Positions 57,050 through 64,000 of a stretch of 64,000 nt of DNA are shown here, in pieces. Both the position numbers and the translations under genes were made by a program. A model generated the notes under the pieces. It made no database searches. It was given only the letters and a program-made list of their open reading frames with translations, and was not told the DNA's origin. The DNA is from Blasia pusilla (taxonomy: Eukaryota > Marchantiophyta > Marchantiopsida > Blasiales), in NCBI GenBank assembly GCA_050084515.1, contig CM114273.1:19220001-19284000 (forward strand), read 5' to 3'. Numbering within the stretch: the first letter of the stretch is position 1; every line of letters begins with the position of its first letter.

Positions 57050-57742
57050 TCTGTACCGGCGTTCCCCTCCCATGCAAACACAATGTGCCATGATAAGCAG
57101 CAACTGTTGTGGTCAACCCTCAGAGTGAACCATCAAGTCTCCTTGCATACTGCACGGGTAGTTGATTGGCTCGTCCCTCACGTGACTGCCAGCCTGGTCG
57201 ATAGGAGGCTGTCTCCTCTCAAAAGTCAAGTGTGAACCCTAGAGGATACAATATACTAGCCCCTACCAAAACATCATAAGACTCGGTTGGTGTCACAACC
57301 GCTCATGTCCGCACCATTGCACTATCCGTAGGATGATCAAGCCGAATCCTCACTGCAATCTCATCGCGAGTCATGAACTATGTCGGGGATATGCCTCCTT
57401 GTGAAGTCTAAATCTGGAATGGACATGGAGTGATCTCACACTTTTGCACATTGCTACACATGCCGCCTGTAGCACTCTCTACGGTGGATACACGACTCCG
57501 AATGGTCCAACCAACTAGAAAACTCCAACTCGATTGTCCAAGACAACAACTTGTGGTGAGACGGCTGCATGCTCTATCGCTGGTCTAGCTGGCAACTCCG
57601 CCACTCTAGCCGCTGCTGCATGCCAACTCTCTGTGACTCTCGTCGCGAGCACCTGCTCCAAGGGTACCTCTGCCACATCTCCTTTGCGAGTCTCAACACT
57701 AGAAGAACCAAACTCATCGCTCTCACAGAGCGTCGCCGCCAA
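57050..57742 (-). pseudogene. Protease-linker region of the second gypsy copy
   Basis: 57742-57515 reads VPLEQVLATRVTESW and LPARPAIEHAAV, matching the plus copy. It continues as VVVLDNRVGVF, then TAG where the plus copy has Gln (FQLV), and PP-TAG-RVL where the plus copy reads PQRIL. The retropepsin Asp region is not clearly preserved. Confidence 0.6.
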
Positions 57743-58379
57743 CCGAAAAACCTCAACTGGTCAATCTCCACATGTCAACAAATTTCTAGCCGTAAATAGT
57801 GGGACTGTACACAAAGCCATTTCCATCTCTCATAACGTGCTAGTGCTAGGCCGTGTCAAATGCTGCATAGGCCTGGTAGACGTACTCGCCTCACCCTCTC
57901 CTCTAACTGCATCAACTTCTGCAACAAAAGCACTCGGTAAAAGCCGTCTAAGGACCATCGATGGGGTCCGAAGAGCCTCTTACAATGTGAAAGACTTCGT
58001 AAGTCTAACCTATCTGCTAGCTTCTCCCCTTTGGAGATCCAACTCCACATCGGACCCTCATGCCTCGGAAGCTCTCACCGTGCCTCTCATAACCACTACA
58101 TCTGCAACCACGTGTGTGGTGTTGCAAAAAAAATCCCATACCTCCTAGATCTTCCCTCATATCCTAGGCCTTAGCAGATCCGAAAGTCGATGCGCCTCCT
58201 ACACCAGATGTAGATGCCTGCTGGGCCGTCATAGCTTGAAGGCGTTGCTCCAATTGAGCAATCCTTGCCAAAAATGCCTCTCATGCAAGTGTTGTACACG
58301 CTCTGGCAGGTGGTGGGGTCCTACCTCCACCACGTCCTTGACCTCCTACACCTCATCCTCTGCCACCTCCAAGTCCTCA

Positions 58380-59558
58380 ACCTTCCTCTAGACGGAGCTC
58401 GGGATGGAGCTCAAAACATCTCTCACGTGTGTGCCCATATCTCTAGCAATGATCACACTGAGGTAAGGGTGGCCTCCCCTGGGCCGCTTCATATATAGTT
58501 GATGGTGCTGCGTGCACTCCACTCTGTTGTCTACAATCTCGCTGACAATGTGATCCTCTACACGTCCAACAAGAAATACCTGAGCCCTACTGCCCAGTGT
58601 ATGATTGAACTGGTCATGGTCCTGGCTCCCGGTATCCTCCCGTAGCCCTCGGTCCCATGACTCTATCTCAAGTAGTGCGGTGTGGCACTGATGGAGATAC
58701 CGTCACTCCTGTCGTCTCCCTCGAAGATGACGCGCTTGTCGTCAAAACTCTCTCCTCAAGTATGTTGAGCTCAATCCGCTCCGCCAATAAAAATACAGAC
58801 TTGAGAGTAGGCAAACCAACATGTAAGAGAATTGCATCTCACACTCTCTTCTGCAACTCGCGGTCTAGCATCGCATACCAAAATTGAACCGCTTGCGCCT
58901 CCTTCGCACCTTGAGTCGCTGTAATCAATGGTCGGAGTGGTGCATAGGCCTCTCGAAGACTCTCTCCCCCTCTCCGTTGAAACTCATGAATCGACTTCAA
59001 CTTGTTAGTCCTCACCCCATTAAAGTTCATCCCCAACGCTTGGAAGAACTCAACCAACGGGTTGAATGCGGGTGGTACTCGGATGGTCACACTCGTAAGA
59101 CTCGGGTCGACAACTCCTCCAAGTGTCTCCTCCGTACGGTTAGTAGGTGCTACTGTAGCCGCCACATCATACATCGTACGCCCTCTAAGGGACACATATC
59201 TTGGAGACCAAAATAGTCTCCACGTCTGGATCTCCGCCTCATGGAGAATCCAAAACTCATGGTAATCATCCATGGGAGGGCCGTCGAGATGTTGAAAAAG
59301 TCCCTTCCATGCCATAAAGGGGTCGAATCTCTTCTGGTTCCGCATCCTTTGCGCATCGCACCAACTATCTAACTCCTCCATAAAATCATCCAACTCGATA
59401 GTTCCTACCATGCCTGAGAACCGTCGGGGTTCCCTTGTGGACCCAAACGTATCGCGATCATCCATGGCCCACAACAACGATGTGGCGACACTTGCGACAC
59501 TCCGTGGCCTCTCGGGTAACTCAGAATCCGTTGATGTCACCTCTAGAGTAACTACCAC
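58380..59558 (-). pseudogene. gag of the second gypsy copy
   Basis: The open stretch 59558-58839 contains RNQKRFDPFMAWKGLFQHL and DDYHEF, then KLKSIHEFQRRGGESLREAY and FWYAMLDRELQKRV, aligned with the plus copy. A zinc knuckle CDHC-stop-RYGHTRERC lies at about 58455-58414 with canonical CX2CX4HX4C spacing. TAG at 58445-58443 is at the same codon as in the plus copy. Confidence 0.8.
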
Positions 59559-60094
59559 TGGAAGCTGAGGTGGTTCCTCGTGTGGGAACCCTCGATACCT
59601 AGCCCCACTCCGTGTAAATCCTCTGCCACTTCTACCACTATCACGCTCCCCAATACTCTATGGATGCGCCGTGGTGAAACCTGCAAACTACTATGACTCA
59701 CTCCCGAGCCACTAGCTCTGCACTAGACAATGCCCAAAGTGTGGACACTCCCCCACTTATCTCACTTGAGATGAACACGCGGCAAATAGCCCGCACACTA
59801 AGTCATTCCCGACTAGTGTGGTACACATCCATCCCACCAAGTTCTCTACAATAGTCACGGTAGTGCCGTGCACTCACCAATACAACAATCCACAATGTGT
59901 GTCACCCAAAAATCACCCCTCAAACATCTCCATAAGCAGCAAGGTAAGTGAATAAATTCCCCTGTGTGCATGTGATACCTACAATTTTGCTGTGGCTTGT
60001 ACTACCGGTCCCTTTTTTGCCTTCGGTCTCCTTGTTATTTGTTGTGACACCGGTTATTGGGTGTGGTCTTGGCGGACTTGAGCAGGAACCTGGT

Positions 60095-60499
60095 CCTCTG
60101 TGCTATGCCTACTTACGAGGAGATCTTTGATATGGTGGGGCATGCAAGGATCTTCAGTTGTTTGGATTTCCACGTTGGTTATCAATTGTTGCCCATTCGA
60201 ATGGAGGACAGGGAGAAGACGACATTTCGGGGGATAGATCGCCACGGATTATTTGTACTAGTGGTGGTTCTTACCATTTGGGTTGAAGAACGCCCCTGCA
60301 AGTTTTTAGTGAGTTTTGGATAGGATTTTGGTTGGTTTGGATTATGCAATATGTTACATCCATGATATTATCGTCTTCAGTGTCACGGTTAAGGAGTATG
60401 AGAGACATCTGGAGGAGGTGTTTTGACGATTGCAATTACATGGGCTGAAGTCACATCAAGACAAGTGCAGGTTCTTCCATGACCAGATCAAGTACCTTG
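60095..60499 (+). pseudogene. RT fragment of the same gypsy family, interrupted by copia
   Basis: AMPTYEEIFDMVGHARIF, LPIRMEDREKTTFRGIDRHG, an LPFGLKNAP-like block in a shifted frame, ICYIHDIIVF (YIHD instead of YIDD) and HLEEVF all align with 50955-51355. Homology ends exactly at 60499, after the codons matching IEYL in the plus copy, where the copia LTR begins. Confidence 0.85.
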
Positions 60500-60806
60500 T
60501 ATTGAAGATTGAGTTACATTCAAGCTCATGAGACACCTGAACTGCTACATTTGGTACTCACACAAAATAGGGAATCTTAATCTTGGTTAGTCAATTAAGC
60601 GCGATTATCTTAATTAGGGTTAGTTAATCATAGTTAGTCTAACTCGAGACTAAGGTTAGGGTTAGGGTTGCTTGTACATACCCTATATAATTGAGAAGGG
60701 GACCAGCCTCCACTCATTTCTCTCATTGCAATTTTCGTTCTCCATGGTGGTGTGTGTGTGTGTGAGAGTCGTTTTCCACCAATTATGCTTGTTTAGCAGT
60801 TTTCCA
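60500..60806 (+). repeat. Copia 5' LTR
   Basis: About 307 bp, starting TATTGAAGATTGAG and ending near CAGTTTTCCA, matching the LTR at 20336-20638. It holds a TATATAA box (about 60683) and GGTTAGGGTTAGGG. Confidence 0.85.
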
Positions 60807-60808
60807 CA

Positions 60809-60820
60809 TGGTATCAGAGC
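60809..60820 (+). other. Primer-binding site for initiator tRNA-Met
   Basis: TGGTATCAGAGC immediately follows the LTR; this is the standard plant copia primer site, complementary to the 3' end of initiator tRNA-Met. Confidence 0.9.
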
Positions 60821-61325
60821 AATAGGAGAATATCACTTGAAATTCTTGGTGTTTGAGGAGAGAAGAGAGGCAAGAGAAGGCACAATTTCAATTTGGGAGA
60901 AGGAAGTTTTATTCAGAGCTCAGTGGGTGCACATTCCAAGTGGAGCTTTGACGGTGATAAAACTTTGGAGGCATTTTTTAAGGCTTTCCCCGTAGATTTA
61001 GTCATCTGGGTCCGCAGTATCTAGAATGATGCTAAAGTCGGGTTCTAGCCTTATGATAGAGCTTGTCGAGAGCTTTCCAACGCACCCAAAATCGCTTGAT
61101 TTTGACACTCTGAGCTCTTGCAGTAGCAATTTTTAGTGTAGGAAAGTGCAATTAGTGAAGAAAAGTTGTGCAGTTTGCTCTCTACATGCCAATTTTGACT
61201 AGTTCTTTCATATAGTTGATCAATTTTGGCAAATTTCAAGTCAATTTATGAGTAGGAGTGATCTATGCTTCAATTGGAGTAGTAGAAAGCGTGAAATTAC
61301 ATTTTTCTGACTGAAATCGTTCGTC

Positions 61326-64000
61326 ATGGAATATTCGTTAGCAGCAATCATAAGCGATAAGCTAGATAAGCAAAATTACAATATCTGGAAGTTTCGCATG
61401 AAATAGTTTCTCGTGGGTTAAGAACTATGGGAGCTTGTCACATGTGATAAGGCCAAGCAAGAAGGTGACTCAACAGACTTGAATGTTCGCGCTTGGAACA
61501 AACGTGCAAGGCAAGTAATCCACTATATTTCAATAACTATCAGTTCGCCAATGATAAGTCACATTCAAGATGTTGATACTCCGAAAGAGGCCAGAGATGC
61601 ATTGGAAAAGTTTTTCTAGACATATAATATACAAGTGTTTCTAGTTTACAGTCGTTTTAGTGAGTTCGATCCCCAAGAGGATCATTGTTGGATGAAAAGA
61701 GAGGGTAAAGTGATTATTATGTTGTAAAAGTAGTATGGTTGATTATGTAATTCCAATGCAGTATTCCAGCAACATCTTTTGATCCTTCTCAGTACCAATG
61801 TTTTCTTCTTCAATTCTCTCTAGTGGAATTTAAATCACGCGCAGGCAAATTGTTCTCTCGACATCTAGAAACCTCACAGAGATCTCAACAAGAAGGTTGG
61901 CTTCTCCTACTTTTAGAACTCAATCCGTCTTGGCAGGCTACTCTCTGTCAAACAAATTTCATACAACTCCATGTTGATTATTCCATTGATGAGAAAGGTT
62001 TGTCTGATGTCACTCTTCACGCTGCAGACCCAAAAAGACTATCCAAACGTAAGCATCGCACATCAGAATGAATGAATGAGTGGTTTATTATTCCATCAAG
62101 AATGGGAAGACTTCAAAGTGTATACAAGCTCGAGAGGGTACTACTCTCTTGCTCGGACCATTCCTACAGCATAAGGACTTCATGAGCGAATGATGATTGT
62201 AGCTTCTGTCATACTTCTTAAATATTCTCTGAAGTAGGAGCGTTTCCAAGATCCGAAGCGTTCTTGATGAAGTTGATGTCTCTTCAATATTTGTAACTAC
62301 CTAGATCTATGGTGTGCTTTCCTTTTCCTATGATCCCTATGAATCCGTGGTAAAAAAGTGTTCTAACTACCAATTTGATACAAAGGGTCGCGCCCTTTCC
62401 TAGTATAACTGTTTTAACTATGTGCCGGTTCGAATCACAATCATACTGAGCTTTGCTGCGCTGGATTTCTTGAGGACGAAGCTCTTCATTCTTTGTTCTC
62501 TTTTCAGGTGCTTCGTGCTTCGTGCTTCGCTCTTCGTGCTTCGCATAAGAGCGAAGTACTCACTTATCTTCTTCTGCAGGCTTCGTTATGCTTCGTTAAG
62601 CTTCGCGTTGGTCCTTTAGACTTCGTTATTGTATTTGCTTCTCCTCTAAGGCAAATCCTTGATCTTCCATCTCTCTGCCTTGTCCTAGGAGCTTCGTGAT
62701 TCACTTTAATCTTACTCTTTCTTCTCCATAATAGTATATAATAATCAAAACCATAATGTACAAGAGTCTTTGTTAAATAAAAAGATAAATTTCTTCCGAA
62801 GTACAAAATTGTGGGTATCACAAGACATCTACAAAGGCTAGAAAGCTTCAATTGAAACAACAATTGAACGAAGGGAGGAAAGGATCGTAGAGCATCAATG
62901 ATTATCTTTTGAATATTAGACATGTTGTTGATTAGTTGAATAGTATTAGAGTGACAGTAGAAGATGATGATCTGATTTTGTTCACTCTTCAAGGCCTTCC
63001 AAAGGATTACAAGTCCTTTGAGACTTCTATCTCTATGAGAGAGAAGTATCCAACCTTTCAAGAATTAGTCCCTCTCTTAATCAGTGAAGAGATGCGTCCA
63101 GTACGTAACGGTAGCTCGTCTAGTTTGCAAGAGAGTGCGCTATTTGCAGGTTATGGATCAAACAGAGGCAAGGATCGTGGCAGAAACTTCCATGGTCGTG
63201 GTGGATATCAAGCATATGGAGGAAGAGGCACTCAATACAACGTCGCACAATCAATTACGAACAAGTATCACACATAATCATAAGGTGGTGATGGTGGAAA
63301 CCGTTGGGGTTGAGGTCAACAGCAAAGGATCCCTGGATCTTGCAAAAACTGTGGGATAAAGGGCCATTATGCAAATTTTTGCTTCAAGAAGAAGGCAGAT
63401 ATGAGAATAGGAGCCTTACAGCAACAAAACTATGTGGAGCAACAACACGAAGAGCAGTACCAAGAACAAAAACATTCACAAACGGAGCATCTCATGGTCA
63501 TGACTCATCATATGGGAGCAATGGTCAAGAAAGACTCGACAACAGATTGGTACATTGACTCTGGTCTATCAAATCACATGACCTCACAAGCTAAATGGTT
63601 CAGTAGTTTGGATCCGGTGAAAGATCTTACAATTGTGCTCAGAGGAGATGACACTCAACATCATATCACGTATACCGATAAATTCCATTAGCATCAGATG
63701 ATCTTTGTGCTCTTGGAAATGTTCTCTATTTTCCTACCATTGCAAGAAAATTGATCTCTGTAGGACAGATAGTAGAACAGGGTTATCAAGTAAAGTTTAA
63801 CGCAGATGATTATTTCATTGAAATAATGGATGATCAGACTACGATAGCCAAAGGAACTAAATCTGGTAGAATGTTTAAATTAGATATTTCTATGCCAGAG
63901 ATTCAAACAATAATGTATGGTCAAACCGGCCAACAAGTCACAGATCTAAATGTGTGGCATAAAAGAATTGGACGTATGAATCTTCAAAGATTATAGACTC
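61326..64000 (+). pseudogene. Ty1/copia gag-protease-integrase start, interrupted
   Basis: gag starts at ATG 61326 (MEYSLAAIISDKLDKQNY; then IWKFRMK and a stop). It is cut at 61623 by an insertion and resumes at 62829 (STKARKLQLKQQLNEG). Later parts are LPKDYKSFETSI, an Arg/Gly-rich tail, zinc knuckle CKNCGIKGHYANFC (about 63338-63382), protease (WYIDSGLSNHM, DSG at about 63558) and the pre-integrase region (LISVGQIVEQGY...VWHKRIGRMNLQRL) to the window edge. Stops and frame changes at about 61408, 63276, 63690 and 63740 make it inactive. It is the same family as the minus copia at 20.3-23.6 kb, which supplies the parts not seen here. Confidence 0.9.
61624..62822. mobile_element. About 1.2-kb insertion in the copia gag with AGACAT target duplication
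   Basis: AGACAT at 61618-61623 is repeated at 62823-62828. Removing the insert restores the gag frame across the junction. The insert starts ATAATATACAAG and ends GGGTATCACA, with no inverted termini I can see and no coding. Part of it (61880-62100) is related to 7480-7700. It contains GCTTCGTGCTTCGT-type short repeats near 62505-62545. Confidence 0.6.

Noticed and set aside
1-64000. tRNA, rRNA or other structured RNA genes
   Set aside because: I looked for tRNA-like A/B boxes and conserved rRNA segments by eye and found none I could support.

Overview
The window looks like repeat-rich nuclear DNA of a plant (streptophyte). It has a spliced plant-type DNAJC8/SPF31 gene, an intronless plant nepenthesin-type aspartic protease gene, copia elements with the initiator-tRNA-Met primer site, a Helitron with a plant-style 3' end, and MULE, Ty3/gypsy and LINE-like relics. 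I cannot name the species; a seed-free plant with a large genome is a guess. Only two host genes look intact: the aspartic protease (16171-17724, minus) and the eight-exon DNAJC8/SPF31 homologue (32492-36569, minus). Almost everything else is transposon-derived and damaged. || Layout. 1-7067: a MULE transposase relic (minus) and a divergent gene (plus, from 3784) for an unfamiliar protein with a coiled coil followed by a DGNHR motif like that of ParB/sulfiredoxin-fold proteins. Dense arrays of a 27-bp palindrome (core CCGTCGGA-n-TCCGACGG) sit between the two genes (2829-3430, period about 66 bp) and inside intron 2 of the plus gene (4977-5698, period 64 bp). 7068-13945: dispersed-repeat debris, a 14-bp minisatellite, a rearranged fragment of the gypsy family described below, a second family of short palindromes (10027-10631), and a fragment of another gypsy element. 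13946-19447: the aspartic protease gene and its flanks. 19448-23572: a Helitron 3' end interrupted by a 5'-truncated copia element. 23573-28900: an unknown gene fragment with a 690-bp tandem duplication, then an internally deleted MULE with a SWIM zinc finger and a third palindrome array. 29230-30440: end of a LINE-like reverse transcriptase protein. 32492-38640: DNAJC8/SPF31 and its upstream region. 38640-42800: a decayed Helitron Rep/helicase. 44066-54160: a 10-kb Ty3/gypsy element with LTR-like repeats. 54303-59600: a second, inverted copy lacking RT. 60095-60499: an RT fragment of the same family. 60500-64000: a copia element inserted into that fragment and itself interrupted by a 1.2-kb insertion. 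|| The most striking content is in the gypsy family. Between the protease and the reverse transcriptase, both large copies carry a complete C5 cytosine DNA methyltransferase domain in canonical motif order (I, IV with PC(Q), VI with ENV, VIII, IX, X). It resembles DNMT3 rather than circularly permuted plant DRM. The plus copy also ends in a PHD-type zinc finger after the integrase. The second striking system is the MULE / DGNHR-gene / palindrome-array assembly. It recalls, as a hypothesis only, VANDAL MULEs, whose accessory proteins bind dense short motifs in their own element.
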